DNA from: Pelecanus crispus
Taxonomy: Eukaryota; Chordata; Aves; Pelecaniformes; Pelecanidae
Length of the DNA stretch: 64,000 nt
Assembly: GCF_030463565.1 (NCBI RefSeq)
Contig: NC_134675.1
Location: 12,421,862-12,485,861 of the forward strand
Direction of reading: 5' to 3'
The notes under the pieces were generated by a model that saw only the letters and a program-made list of their open reading frames with translations, was not told the DNA's origin and ran no database searches. Positions 1 to 13,181 of this stretch are shown here, piece by piece. Every line of letters starts with the position of its first letter. Position 1 is the first letter of the stretch. Both the position numbers and the translations under genes were made by a program.

Positions 1-118
1 AGTAGAAGAATGTTGATAACATGCTGATGTTTTTAGTTGTTGCTAAGTACTGCTTAGGCTAGTCAAGGACTTTTTCAGCTTCCCATGCTCTGCCAGGTGC
101 ACAAGAAACTGGGAGGGG
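1..118 (+). mobile_element. ERV family A LTR fragment (A0)
   Basis: The sequence matches the U3 part of the family A LTRs seen elsewhere in the window, for example 46000-46117: the stretch from the TGTTGATAAC block through the AGCTTCCCATGCTCTGCC block to AAACTGGGAGGGG. The left part lies outside the window. On the right the match stops abruptly after the G run at 118, before the CRE and TATA part of the LTR. Either the LTR is truncated or another rearrangement ends it here. Confidence 0.8.
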
Positions 119-3100
119 TAATCACAGTAATCCCTCTGTGGGTTCAAAATCTACAAGTTAAAAATGTATTAACATACTCAAAGCGATGGCAGGTTAAAAG
201 GAGTGATACACTCTGTCTATCTGTAATTTAGAGGTTGGATTTTGTTCTGCTGGTTGTACTACCTAAAATAGCTGTTTGCTAAGATATAACTTGATTGCTT
301 TCTGATGTTTTGTAACAGGCACAGAGATTGTCTCACTTTTGAAATTTCTAAGATTTCAAAGTCCCACAAAGACAGTCTTTCAATTCCCACTGGCCTGCAG
401 GAAATGCTTGTAACCCATAAGTTTGAATCAAAACAGTGCATTTTTATCAAATCTTGTTCAAGTTATTTTTTCCATTACCAATTTCTCCCCCAAATCATTA
501 TTTACTTATACATTCTTTGCTACTTAGAAACACAGGAGGAGAGAACAAATGCATCAGCCAGCAATGCACTGAGAATCATCTCGAAACACTAAAGGCTTCT
601 CACTCAGCAAACAGATTTTGATGTAGGCATGTCTAATTCAGAGAAGGAAGCCAAGCGAATGGCACCATTTCACATGAAAACACACAGAGATGACCAAAAC
701 CCTTATATAACACAATGGTGTCATCAATGTGGTTAAAAACAAAGCCATCACTGTGGTGCTGGACTGCACTGTATATGTGGTGCCCTAGAGACCTGCCTGT
801 CCTGGATTCAGCAGGGCATTCAAATAGTTGTGTTTTTTTAAGTAGATGAGGAATCACATCCAGATTTCCTCCACGTTCGCAGAGCCTGGGTTAGACAACG
901 TGCGTTGGACGTGGAGGGAGAGCTTTTCAACTGCACCAAGCAGAGTGTGCACTGGACAGTCCCGTCTGCCTTCCCCAACTCAGCCTGCTTGAACTTGTCC
1001 CTGCGGACCAGCAGATAGAAAGTAAGGAAATAAGGTCTGGCATGGCATCCCCACAGAAGGGGGGGGATTAAAAAAAAAAAGGCAACATTAAAGTTTCCTG
1101 TTGAATTGAAAGCAGGGGAGCACACACAGGATGAGCTCAAAAGGCAGGTCTTGATCTGCACAGAAATTCAGCATCTCCTTCCTGCATGACTGCACAAGTG
1201 TCCTGGAGGGCACTAACCTACTTTCTTTTACCCTAGAGTTCCCAAAGGACCTAGAAATGCATGGCACTGTCTTGCAAAAGCAGGACAGCGATAAGGCAGT
1301 CCTGTGGCTGGGGTGACACTGCAGAGATGCTCCCTTCTCACAGTGACCCACTTCCCCTGCCACCAAGGTGTTTGGAGCTAGCAGTCCCGCTCCTGACCAG
1401 CACAGCGGGCCGTTGTACAGGGATGCCCAAAGAGCTGGGCAGAGCCTGGGTACTCCTTCCTTGCCCCTTGGCTGAACACTGCTGCATGCCCAGCACCCAG
1501 CATCACCCAGGAACCCGAGGCTCCAGCAGCCCTCCCTCCAACTGCAGCCACCAGACACCGGTCTGTAACCCACCAACATGTGGGCAGGTGAAAGGGGCTC
1601 CCAGGATGTACAGCTCTGGGACAAAACCCCTGAAGGCAACTCTAGACCTAAAGCAAAATGCATCCCCAGCTCCCAAGGAGCTTGCCAGAGGACACCTGTA
1701 CAGGCACACTCTGTGGGGGATCTTCAAATGCAAAAGGTCCGGAGAAAAGGGACAGAGCATGGAACAGCACTGCAAGGGAAACTTGTAAATAAGGCAAGGT
1801 GTTTTCAGTGAAAAGAAAAAAGGGACAATGAAAGGGAGGTGGAACAGAGGGCTGAAACTCAAGAACAGTGGGGAGCAGGTGGATAAAGAGCAGTGCTGTG
1901 CCATGTCTCACTTTGTAAAATCCAGGGAGGACCCAAGGAAATGAGATTTAAAAAAAAAAAAAACAACAGATAACAAGTACTTTTTCATGCAACACTAAAC
2001 TGCAATATTTGGAGTGAGGTGGAAGTTAGAGGATTAAGGAGGTTCACATAGGACTCAGACAAATTCATGAGGAATGGCTCTGGGTGGGCACCACAGGCAA
2101 AAGCCTGCCTGTCCCCATCAGCACAGGCAGGTGTAGAGACGCTGCCAGCTGTAGATGGGAGGTACGCACAGCAAACATCCTCCCCAGCGCTGCTCTTGTG
2201 CTGCCATCTGCCAGCATTTTATCTAAGCTCGTACTAAGTTACCCACTGCCACACTATCTTAGCCCCTTAGAAATTGATATCAGCTGAATGCTGGTGGCCT
2301 AAGGCTGCATGGTCTGCTTTGATTTACTTCAAAGCTCTTACTGTAAATGGGAATGTCGAGCAAGAGCAGCTTGCTCTCAGCCTGCCCAGCTACCTGGGCT
2401 CATTTGAAGGCAAGATAAAACAGTGCTCCAAGAGTTATGACAAGATGCCTTTTAGCAAAAATGAAGCAGAGACACTCTTTTTACAAGAACCGCTTATAAA
2501 TGGAAACCAAAACCCAAATTTGAAAGGGAAACCACATGGCCATAATCTCTCTCCCATGAAAGAAGTAGTAATTCCAATGTCACCCTGCAAGTTAAATGGT
2601 CTCCTCTAACCAAATGAGGATTACAATTGCATCCGTGGATCATACCTGACTCAGCGCTCTGAAGTGCGGGGAGTGGAAAAGGCCTCCTCCCCTTACTGCG
2701 TTACATGTCCCTGGCACAGCTGAACAAAAGGTTATGGAATAGCTCAGTTAGTTTACAGAACAATTCAAATTCTTTTTCTGGAATGAAACCTTGATGTGAA
2801 CATTTCCAGTGGGGTCTGCTTCTACCGTTTCATTGTCAACAGGAAACGTGTGAAGTATGCAATGTATTCACTTCTTAATGCTGCATTTCATAATTCATCT
2901 TATAGGTGCAAAGTAAATGTGGATTTAGGAGGCTGTTGCAGTATTTATTTTGCCAGTAGACATTCCATGCAAAGACTAGACTTTGGCTTGTACTTCATCC
3001 CAGCTGAATGATGAGCTAGGTTTGGATTTGCTCTGAATGACTGTGTAAGACGGGGGTTTCACAGTGGGCCAGTATATGCCTACATATGTGCATATGGACA

Positions 3101-3756
3101 GATAGATACGTGAACCAGCACTTCTACAAGCAACAAGCCTTTATACCAGGACTTTTAATGCCTTAGAGCTGCAGCAAGGAGATTTCACCCAGGGACTTCT
3201 GAACCTCCATTCTGGCCATTGCAATGCGAACAAACTCCATGGCTGACCGCCTCCAAAACTCCTCCTACCTCCAAAAGCAAATCATTCAAACATAAGAGGA
3301 ACTAATAGCTGTACTGAAACCTTTTTCTAGCTGAGCACTGGTTATGCCCCAATATACTTCTGCTAATTTAACAATGGCATGTGGCAAGCTTTTCCTACAT
3401 CATAAATACAGCAGTCATTTTTCAAGAGCTAAAATTACACCAGTGGCCGTTGGTCACTGCGCTAACCATCATGATAGGCTGGCTTGTTGTAAAAGGGAGT
3501 TGTTTTCTTAGTCAATTATGCCATTATTTCCAAAAACATGCTTTACATGCCAGGATATAAATCTCCACGGGCCTCTCTTGAGCACACTCTGCCCCACATA
3601 AATATCAGCGGTGGAGAACCATTTAAAAAAAAAGTGTTAGACCCAAAAGACCAACAGGGCTGGATTGTGGGAGAACACTGGCAAGAAGCACAGCTCCGCA
3701 ATAGCATGGCAGCCAAAGAAAACAGGGCTGCTCTGGGGCTGTCCTTTGTGCAGATG
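119..3756. other. No recognisable gene (unique sequence)
   Basis: The reading frames here are short, overlap on both strands and carry no motif that I recognise. The only low-complexity tracts noted are a G run followed by an A run near 1061-1080 and a poly-A near 1950-1964. No exon, RNA gene or transposon end could be supported. Introns or conserved non-coding elements would not be visible by eye. Confidence 0.5.
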
Positions 3757-4112
3757 GTTATTAGGAGAAATTTCTTTACTGAAAGAGTGGTCAAGCATTG
3801 GAACAGGCTGCCCAGAGAGGTGGTGGAGTCACCATCCCTGGAGGTGTTCAAAAAATGGGTAGACGTGGCACTTTGGGACATGGTTTAGTGGACATGGTGG
3901 TGTTGGGTTGATGATCTTAGAGGTCCTTTCCAACCTTAATGATTCCTAGTTTTTACTTTCATTAAAAAATAATCCAGCCACCAAGCCAGGAAACATGAAA
4001 CTATTACTCTACCCTTAATTGGTTTAGTGGTGGACTTGGTAATGTTAGGTTAATGGTTGGACTGGATGATCTTAAAGGTCTTTTCCAACCTAAACGATTC
4101 TATGATTCTAAG
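3757..4112 (+). mobile_element. CR1 LINE 3' end with composite tail (C1)
   Basis: The left part (about 3757-3888) encodes the last residues of CR1 ORF2, including the [15 protein letters not shown]-type terminus and a final DMV before the stop at 3886-3888. A CR1 3' UTR follows to about 3948. About 60 bases of other sequence come next, and then a second CR1 3' terminus (about 4020-4112) ending in CGATTCTATGATTCTA. The same composite (CR1 end, AT-rich spacer, second CR1 end) recurs at 18564-19087. It is heavily 5'-truncated. The left boundary is approximate. Confidence 0.8.
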
Positions 4113-6465
4113 AAGAAAGATTACAGGATTAAAAACACTGCATTGAGCACAAAAGACAAAACATGACTACTCATTCAGAATCGGGATTTTACCAGTGGGA
4201 AAAGAAAGATGAATGAGTTGTCCAAAAGCTGTTTTCTAACAACTAGGTATTTCTTTTTATATAGCTAATTTTATGTAGTGAGCTAGGTACACACTCTTCT
4301 AGAAACACACACAAATAAGGAGTTCCTGTGAAGATAGTGGACAGTTTCCTCCTTTCTTTGCCAGGTAGGGAGCTTAAACACAGGGAGAATAAGATAAAAA
4401 AAATCTCCACTTACTGAGGAGCAATTTGTGATCACAAGAGTCTAAGTTTTTGGAGGTTTCACACCATTCTATGTTTGTTCAAAGCCTGGTTCCCACTGAC
4501 TCTGGGTGCAGCCGCGAGTGCTCACTACTACTGCAAATGCAAACCAAGGTCCCCAGTCAAGTATCACGTGAGGAAAGGGCACAAAACTTTTTTCTGCACC
4601 AGGAGCTGGAAGGTGAGGTCCAGCTCTCCCCAACTTTCCCTTTCTGCAGCCCTTGCTTCATTTTTACACGTCCTCCTCCAGCGTTCCCAGAAGCAAAGGG
4701 TCATACAGATAAAAACCTCTCGATCTTGGCCTCAAGAGGAGGGAGGGGGAGGGAGGGAGGGAGGGGGCTGAGAAGGAAGGGGGATGATGGGGGTGCAGAT
4801 AAAAGAGGGATTCATCTTCCACCCCACCTTCTCCCCAGGGCAGGCACCCCTTCTCGGGACGCTGGTTGGGGCGGAGATGTCCTGGCACGGCCTCATCCAC
4901 CTACCACCACCACAAAGGGTTTTCCTGTGCAACCATGATGCGCAGGGACAGCAGCACCGTGTACCTCCTTGTGCACCACAGAGGCTAAGGAAGTGCCTTT
5001 TCCTCCCTCTCTTCCTCACACGCTTGCATGTAGAGGACAGCCAGGCATTGTTTCCCATCTCCTTTCTTTTCATGCTGTTGGAAATAGAGGAACTATAAGC
5101 TGACAGACAGTAACTTCTAATGTAGGTGGAGTGTTTTGCAAGGCAACAGCTGATTACATTTTTCATTTTTGCTTTAAAAGCTCAATAAAATAGCCACTAC
5201 CCCAAAGTGAATTTAAATAAGGTCCTGCTTTGAAGCCCAGCAGTTGACTCGGTGCTAGAATATTATTTAATTTCATACTTCTTGAATCTTTGGCAGAGCC
5301 AGAAAGCCAGCTATACTATTAGGTTTCTCTTTAGTTTTCTTTTTAAACACATTGCCACAATGCTAAGCAAATCCAGTAATTCTAATGAACTCCATTTTAA
5401 ACGCAAAACATGTTTTGTAGCACTTAAAAATCAATCAAGCTGCCAGAGATTGAATTCCCCGCCATTTTCTACATGCGAAGATCAAGCCTGGGAGATGAGC
5501 AGGCACTCTGAGTTTGCAGACTGGCTCCATCTGTTACACATAAAGTTCAGTTTTGGCAGTGAAAACACTAGAGGGGAAAAAAAAAGTATTATTGTCTGTG
5601 TTTACTAACTGCAGGGCCTGATCTTACAGGGAGCTGAGTGTCTCAGGCCCCAATGGGGTGGAGGGGATCCAAAACTATCCAAATGGTTAGGTGTCCCTCT
5701 AGCCCTGGAGGTATTTTTCTCCTGTTGTCCTTTATCGATCAAAGATGAAATATCGATATACCGGGTGAACCCCAAGTCCCAGGGAGGCTGCGGAGTGCTG
5801 GCAGCAGAGGGGAGGCAGGGGGCAAAAATACACCTTGTAATGCCCTGGCAAGGCTGGAAAGCCACTGCCCATACGGTCTGAGATGAGTCACAGCACGGAC
5901 TGAGAGAGCCAGCCTGCATTACCAACTAAGCAACAACTAAAACCAACCCAATAAAGGGAACAATGTTATTGCATGTTGGAATTACGCTTGTGGTAAAATG
6001 AAAACCCTTGCAAGAAACACAAAAGTCTGACAGAGGAGAGGAGAGGAGAGGGAAGGAGGAGGAGGGCTATTAAAATGGAAGCCAGATCTGAGCTTCTTGT
6101 TGGACTGAATTCTTTCCTGTGAATAATAAGCTTTTACCACAAAGAGAAAAGAAAGTTTGTTCACTAGCTGGGATTTTTCCAGAACTCGCACAACATCTAA
6201 AATCCTACAGGCTCCTTTATCCCAATGAAAAATAATTACTCTAAAGAATATTCTTCAATGAACCCTTAGGGGACAAATTGTGATACTTCTCTGAAAACAC
6301 TCTGTTCTTTTCCACTTGCAAAAATCGTTCTTGTGCTTGTTTCCAGGAGGTAGGCAGGTGAGCACTGCAGCCAGCAGAAAGGCGCTTTGGTCTTCCGTTT
6401 AATATCACATGCTCCATGGCAGCTTTCTTGCACCATTCATGATGGACCTACTTCAATTTTGTAAA
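4113..6465. other. No recognisable gene; purine-rich tracts
   Basis: No exon or transposon was recognised. There is a G-rich purine tract at about 4736-4791 (runs of GGGAGGG type, possible G-quadruplex) and a GAGGA-type purine tract at about 6031-6067. The 162- and 144-residue frames around 4450-5166 are translations through these tracts and look like chance. Confidence 0.45.
4736..4791 (+). repeat. G-rich purine tract (possible G-quadruplex)
   Basis: The tract contains at least six closely spaced runs of three or more G separated by single A or short spacers, which is the sequence pattern of an intramolecular G-quadruplex. No gene is recognised next to it, so a regulatory role is not claimed. 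Confidence 0.5.
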
Positions 6466-8010
6466 ATCATAGAATCATAAAATGCTTTGGGTTGGAAGGG
6501 ACCTTTAGAGGTCATCTAGCCCAACCCCCCTGCAGTGAGCAGGGACAGCTTTAACTAGATCAGGTTGCTCAGAGCCCCATCCAACCTGACCTTGAATGTT
6601 GCCAGGGATGGGGCCTCTACCACCTCTCTGGGCAACCTGTTCCAGTGCTTGACCACCCTCATTGTAAAATATTTCTTTCTTATGTCTAGTCTAAATCTAT
6701 TCTTCTTTAGTTTAAAACCATTATCCCTTGTCCTGTCACAACAGGCCTTGTTAAAAAGATTTTCCCCATCTTTCCTGTAGGCCCCCTTTAAGTACTGGAA
6801 CGCCGCAATAAGGTCTCCTCACAGCCTTCTCTTCTCTAGGCTGAACAATCCCAACTCCCTCAGCCTGGCCTCATAGGAGAGGTGCTCCAGCCCTCGGATC
6901 ATTTTGGTGGCCCTCCTCTGGACCCGCTCCAGCAGGTCCATGTCCTTCTTGTGCTGAGGGCCCCATAACTGGATGCAGTACTCCAGATGAGGTCTTACCA
7001 GAGCAGAGTAGAGAGGCAGAATCACCTCCCTCGACCTGCTGGCCACGCTTCTTTGGATGCAGCCCAGGATATGGTTGGCTTTCTGGGCTGCAAGCGCACA
7101 TTGCCGGCTCATGTCCAGCTTTTCATCTACCAGTACTCCCAAGTCCTTCTCCGCAGGGCTGCTCTCAATCCCTTCATCCCCCAGCCTGTATTGATACCGG
7201 GGGTTGCCCCGTCCCAGGTGCAGGACCTTGCACTTGGCCTTGTTGAACCTCATGAGGTTCACAGAGGCCCACCTCTCCAGCTTGTCCAGGTCCCTCTGGA
7301 TGACATCTCGTCCTCCTGGTGTGTCAACGGCACCACTCAGCTTGGTGTCGTCTGCAAACTTGCTGAGGGTGCACTCGATCCCACTGTCTATGTCATTGAT
7401 GAAGATGTTAAATAGCACCGGTCCCAGTACGGACCCCTGAGGGACACCACTTGCGACTGGTCTCCATGTGGACATTGAGCCATTGACCACGACCCTCTGG
7501 ATGTGACCATCCAGCCAATTCCTTATCCACCCAACAGTCCACCCATCAAACCCATATCTCTCCAATTTAGAGAGAAGGATGCTGTGGGGGACTGTGTCGA
7601 ACACTTTACAGAAATCCAAGTAGATGACATCCATTGCTTTTCCCTTGTCCACTGATGCAGTCACTCCTTCATAGAAAGCCACTAGGTTGGTCAGGCAGGA
7701 AATTCCCTTGGTGAAGCCATGCTGGCTGTCTCGAATCACCTCCCTGTCCTCCATGTGCTTGAGCATAGCTTCTAGGAGGATCTGCTCCATGATCTTCCCA
7801 GGCACAGAGGTGAGGCTGACAGGTCGGTAGTTCCCAGGGTCCTCCTTTCTTCCCTTTTTACAAATGGGCACAACATTCCCCTTTTTCCAGTCAGCAGGGA
7901 CTTCACCGGACTGCCATGACTTTTCAAATATCATGGAGAGTGGCTTGGCAACTACATCAGCCAATTCCCTCAGGACTCCGGGGTGCATCTCATCAGGTCT
8001 CATCAGGTCC
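6466..8010 (-). mobile_element. CR1 LINE, 5'-truncated (C2)
   Basis: A minus-strand CR1 whose 3' tail (two ATTCTATG-type units, read on the minus strand) is at 6466. The element runs up to about 8010, where homology to the plus-strand CR1 at 13390-14926 ends. Most of the reverse transcriptase survives, while the endonuclease and ORF1 are missing by 5' truncation. By eye it is very close in sequence to the CR1 at 11500-14926, so the two form a long inverted pair. Confidence 0.9.
6819..8003 (-). pseudogene. CR1 ORF2 reverse transcriptase fragment
   Basis: An open frame of 394 codons covering the RT domain of a CR1 LINE ORF2, which copies CR1 RNA at nicked chromosomal DNA. Visible motifs in order: the [11 protein letters not shown] block (RT motif 2a), [11 protein letters not shown] (motif A, first catalytic Asp), [11 protein letters not shown] (motif B), FADDTKLSG (motif C with the catalytic Asp pair), and the thumb region ending SLEKRRL. 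The frame closes at 6819, although CR1 ORF2 normally continues about 90 residues to the C-terminal VALRDMV-type end, so the C-terminus is frameshifted or stopped. The endonuclease half is absent, and the element cannot be autonomous. Confidence 0.9.
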
Positions 8011-11000
8011 CATCACCAGCCAACTGCCTCCCCCAGAGGAAAAGAAATGCTTGAGGAGTGTCTGTCTAACACCTCTTTTCAGCCATTGAATTCTCACAAC
8101 TTCTTTTAGAAGTTTAGTTTGTACAAGACAACCCTGGTCTCTAAGCCATTCATTCCCAGGCTTGCTGCCTCCCTCCTCCAAGCCTTTTTCCTCTCTGTCT
8201 TTCCACCCACCCATCCCTGACATCTCCCTCCCTCCCTCCCACCCACCTGCGCTCCTGCCCCTGCCTCCTCGTGGCTCTGCCTCGGTTGGCATCAGTGCCT
8301 CTTTGCCCACAGCAGCACTGGTTTGGAGCCGAGGTGACAATCACCCAGTACAGCATCCTACCCCTGACATGGGCAGGGCTCCCACTCTGTGGACCGATGG
8401 CATCAGCTGCTCCACAGTGCACACAATTAATGTATAACTATAACAGTACCTTCTCTCAGTAGCAATTCAGTCTGAACAGAAGTGAATGCATTCGTTAGCT
8501 AATGGTTAGATATGCTAGCTCTGCTACTTGTGCTGTTCCATAAGGAAGGACAGGTAATCATTAATAGCACAAACTGGCAAAGTAGTTCATATGTGTTTAT
8601 TCTTCAGTCACTTCTGACTTACTGCATGTCTTTACCAATCTCAGTAAAATAATTCAGACATTCAGCACATGTCATGCAACCCTAGCTTGTGCTGACAAAG
8701 CCCATGGTATATCTAACATCCAGATGCTGCCAAAGCTCCAGTTAGCCCTTCATAACTAAAATATAGTGGCAAGCATGACTTTCCTGACATGAAATCCTTT
8801 TACTTCCAAAGCAGGCACTCTGGTGATGAATTATATATATTGCTGTCAATCCTCCTGGCCCAGCTGTAATCACTGTACTGTACGTTCCAGGTTGTCCCAA
8901 TCCAGAGTTTTCATGAGAAATGTGTTGCTTTCTGCTACATGCTGATCTACAGACAGTCACGTGAGTAGCTGGCAAGCTGTGGTCTTCACGGCAGCAGTGC
9001 TCAGACCTTGTGGCCCCACTTCAGGACATGTTTGTTTGTAACCGAGATTTCTTGAATGTTTCCAGTGAGAAGTAACATGGGAAGTATGTTACTAACAAGG
9101 TGACAAACACCAGGGCTGGTTTCTTCCTTTACGGAAATCTATGGCAAAGCTCCTACTCAGACTTCTACCAAAGGAGAATCAGGTTGACTTTTAATTGGAT
9201 ATATGCCACAGACTGTCAAGTCTGTGAGTTATTTTAAGTGGCTAAAAGAGCACATTGGGAGTAGCTATGGCTGCACATTAACGAAAGCCCGCAATTGGAA
9301 AGATTTTTCCACTGATTTGTAATCCACAGGAGAGGACTATGTTAAAAGAGCTCACAGACCTTCATGCCTTCAGTTGTACTTACCCTTGTTTGTGGCTGGT
9401 ACGTACATGTGGCTCCCCTTTTTCTGGCCAATTATCCAAATTATCTGCAGCCACTGGGGAAAATGAACACCAAATCTGCATAACATGCATAAGAGCCACA
9501 TTGATTAAGTCGCATCACAACTACTTGGAGATACGTAGGATTTCTCATGTGTGGACAGCAAAGTCAGGTTGTCAGCCTGAGTGAGCAATGTCATGCTAAG
9601 GCAAACAGCAAAACACAGACAAAACCAGAAAGCCTTTGCACTGCAGAGTGGAGAGACAAAATGTTCTCTAACACAGTTTAAGCAATGCAATTTTGAAGGC
9701 CAGATCTACACTACCCAGGGGTTGTCACAATCCCATGCTCAGAGCCCAAACTCATTCATGTCTATGCACAGAGATTGCAAGCACTTAGTGGCAGGTTTTG
9801 GCTAACCTTTGGACCAAAAAGTAGATGGTTGCATGGACACCTCAGAAATATACAGGTATCTCATACAAAACAGCCATCATTAGTGCAGTAAGATAGCAAT
9901 AATTCATAAGTAATAATAAACCAGAAGACCTGGTTCAATACCACTTTTTTCCCCCAGCATTTCTGTGTTAAAAGCATTAAGGCTGAATAAAAATCAAAAT
10001 ATGGCAAAAAGTGCCATAAGCAGGAAATGCCCAGCAGCAATTTTACTCATGCAAGACAGACACTAAGGGATTTTGTTGCTCTGAAAAATTAAGAATCTGA
10101 ACTAAGTCACAAGCGAGCAGGGGAAGGGGAAAGTGCGAGATGATCATTTTTAGTAGCAAAAACTGCTGGAGACCCAGGAAGCTGCATGCTCCTGTGGACG
10201 TGGGTTGGTGGGAGACATCACATCAGTGAGAGCCTAAACCTCCAGCTGGTCACAGCCAAGCCAAGAAGGCTGAAGGGAGGGATAAGATAAGGAAGAACTT
10301 CCAAGCTATAGGTTGAACTATATAATAATATATAGTATATATAACAACCTACCCTTGTGGGAGGACTGCTTTACAAGAACACAACCAGGCTGACATTGCA
10401 GCAAGGCAGTGTAGTTTTCCAATGTTAATTTGTGAATGAATTACAAGAACATGTAACCCAAAACTTTCTTATTCAAAATATTTGGATCCATGCAAATGCC
10501 CAGGATGTGCATATCTGACTGAGCTACAGAGAGCACAGCCGGAGCAGAGGAGAGAAAGGGAGATGCAACAAACCTGTGCATGACAAAATTTCTTCATGAG
10601 GATGAAACACAGACTCAACTGGGCACAACGGCAGTGGAAAACTGCTCATTATATTCCAGCATCTGCAAGGACAAGGCATGTAAATAGAGGGAAATGTATA
10701 TGTCTTCAAAGTCTTTTCTCTCAACCCAGCAAATAAAAAACTGGAAACACAGACAAAACCAATAAATTAGGACTGAATACAACATAGACAATTTTTATTT
10801 TTCTCCACAGCTCTATGAAAATGTCAAAGTTAAACAAATGTGACTTCTTTAGGCACATCCTCCCAGCACCCTGCCCACTCCTGAGGGGACTCCACATATG
10901 AAAAATCTCCTTGGCAATGTCAGCCCTTCCTTTGCCCCTTCAGCCAATGGCCTAGGGGAGTTGCCAACAGGCTGTTAGTGGCATCTGCCCTCGTGCATAG

Positions 11001-11499
11001 ATGGAGCCCCAAGGGAAGCAAGCATCTGCTTGGGCTGGTAAGGGATACTGCTTCACAGCCCCACAGTGAAGAAACCACCAGATGGGAAACCATCTCGTCC
11101 TCCACTCCCAAGTGGTTGCTTGTGGCTGGAAAGCAGAGACAGGAACAGCCTCCTTCCCCCCACAACACAATCTGAACCAGCATGTCCCAGCAGCCCAGCT
11201 TTCCACCCAAACCCCTTTTCACTCCCCTACCACCAGCATAAAGCACTGCAGTCCTCAAGCTGCAGCGGTGGGAAGGAGAGCTCTGCTTTCAGCAGCATTC
11301 ATGGCCCCTCAGCTTCAAAGACCATAACTAAACCAAAAGCTCTGCCAACTTCCTGACCCAGCTTACTTTCTGGCTGCGAGATGTGGCTGGCTCTGCTTCA
11401 GAAAGGCTCCAATGACAAAATCACAAGGTCTTTCCCACAGTACCTCTCTTACACCCAGAAGCATTCCAACTTTTGCAGAACTTAGCCTCATCTTTTCCT
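8011..11499. other. No recognisable gene (unique sequence)
   Basis: No exon, RNA gene or transposon was recognised. A small TA-rich microsatellite-like tract lies at about 10318-10344. Reading frames are short and overlap on opposite strands. The boundary with the CR1 that follows is uncertain by some tens of bases. Confidence 0.45.
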
Positions 11500-11804
11500 C
11501 ACACATACATTTTTATTGACCTGCCCCATTAGTGCACCAGTGTGAAGGACCAGCTGCCAGAAACAAACAGCTGAGAACTCCTTCCAGTTGTGGGAGGTGA
11601 CATTGGTAGGAACAGGTGGATCCAATCTCTTAACACATAGCTCCGTGGCTGGTGCCACCATCACAACTTTGGGGTTTTTGACAATGGGACGGCCTACATG
11701 GCACCAGGCTTGCTGGTGACAAATGGGAGCCACCTTTCTCAAAGGGGGAAGAGGGTCTTTGCTCAGGAGCTTGCAGGGCTCATTGACAGGGCTTTAAACT
11801 AGAT

Positions 11805-13181
11805 GTGAAGGGGGAGGGGGAACGTACCAGGCTTGCCTGTGACAAGCTGTGGGACAGTACGCAATGGTTAGAGGGACGGGGTGCTACTGTGAGCCCTCAA
11901 CCTGTTGCGCAGAGGCATGATGGGGACACTGCAGCACAGTTGAAGTCTGGCAGAGATGAGCCGGGGGCTCCTGAGATAGTTAGAGCTCACAAGGAAACCT
12001 TTGTGAAACACCCTGAGGGAAACAAGGGGTGTTCCACTAAGAAGGTGACGTGGCCAACAGCCCAGATGAAATGCCTCTACACGAACGCACACAGCATGGG
12101 GAACAAACAGGAGGAGCTGGAAGCTGCTGTGCTACTAGAAAGCTACGACCTGATTGCCATAACTGAAACTTGGTGGGACGAATCCCATGACTGGAATGTG
12201 GCTATCGATGGCTACAGGCTGTTTAGAAGGGACAGGCAAGGAAGGAGGGGCGGAGGCGTTGCCCTCTATGTAAAGAAATCAATACAGTGTGAAGAGCTGT
12301 CCCTGAAGAATAGCCACGAGCAGGTCGAAAGCTTATGGGTAAGAGTCAGAGACAGAGGCAACAAAGGGAACCTTGTGATTGGTGTCTACTACAGGCCGCC
12401 TGATCAAGGGGAGCCTGCTGACGAAGCCTTCTTCCTCCAGCTCCGGGAGGCTTCGCGCTTGCAGGCTCTCGTCCTGCTGGGGGACTTCAACCACCCCGAC
12501 ATTTGCTGGAAAAGCAACACGGCGAGCTGTAGGCAATCCAGGAGATTCCTGGAATGCATAGACGACAACTTCCTAAGCCAGGTAATAGACACCCCTACCC
12601 GAGGGGATGCGATACTGGATCTGATGGTCACCAATGCAAGTGAGCTCATTGGTGATGTCAAGACTGGAGGCAGCCTGGGCTGCAGTGATCACGCGTTGGT
12701 GGAGTTCATGATCCTGAGGGACATGGGAAAAGCGAGGAGTACAGTCAGGACCCTAAATTTTAGGAAAGCAAACTTCCAGCTCTTCAAGGAGTTAGTCAGA
12801 AGGACCCCCTGGGAAACTGCCCTCAGGGAAAAGGGAGCAGAACAGAGCTGGCAGATCTTTAAGGACACCTTCCATAGAGCACAAGAGCTCTCAGTCCCCA
12901 AGTGTAAAAAATCAGGCAAGGAAGGGAAGAGACCAGCATGGCTGAGTCGAGACCTGCTGGTCAAACTAAAGAGTAAGAGAGAACTGCACAGGCAGTGGAA
13001 GCAGGGACAGGTGTCCTGGGGGGAATATAGGGAAACAGCCCGCTTGTGTAGGGAGGAGGTCAGGAAGGCCAAGGCGAGGATGGAGCTGAATTTGGCAAGG
13101 GATGTAAAGAATAACAAGAAGGGCTTCTACAGGTATATCAACCAGAAAAGGAAGGTTAAAGAAAGCATACCCCCCTTATGA
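11805..13181 (+). pseudogene. CR1 ORF2, endonuclease half
   Basis: A 458-codon frame holding the apurinic-like (APE) endonuclease of CR1 ORF2, which nicks the genomic target before reverse transcription. Motifs seen: CLYTNAHSMGNKQEEL (Asn motif), AITETWWDE (catalytic Glu), RRDRQGRRGGGVALYV, YRPPDQ, LLGDFNHPDI (Asp/Asn motif) and GCSDHALV (the C-terminal SDH motif with catalytic His). A basic linker follows (KSKRELHRQWKQG region), ending KESIPPL. The frame then closes, and the RT half continues in another frame from 13178. In an intact CR1 these are one protein, so this copy carries a single frameshift in a C-rich run near 13170. Confidence 0.9.

Noticed and set aside
838-1911. Frames of 107-191 codons on both strands near the left edge
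   Set aside because: They compete on opposite strands over the same bases, have no motif and no splice context that I could support.
4450-5166. Frames of 144-162 codons around the purine tract
   Set aside because: Low-complexity translation through G-rich and CT-rich sequence; no recognisable domain.
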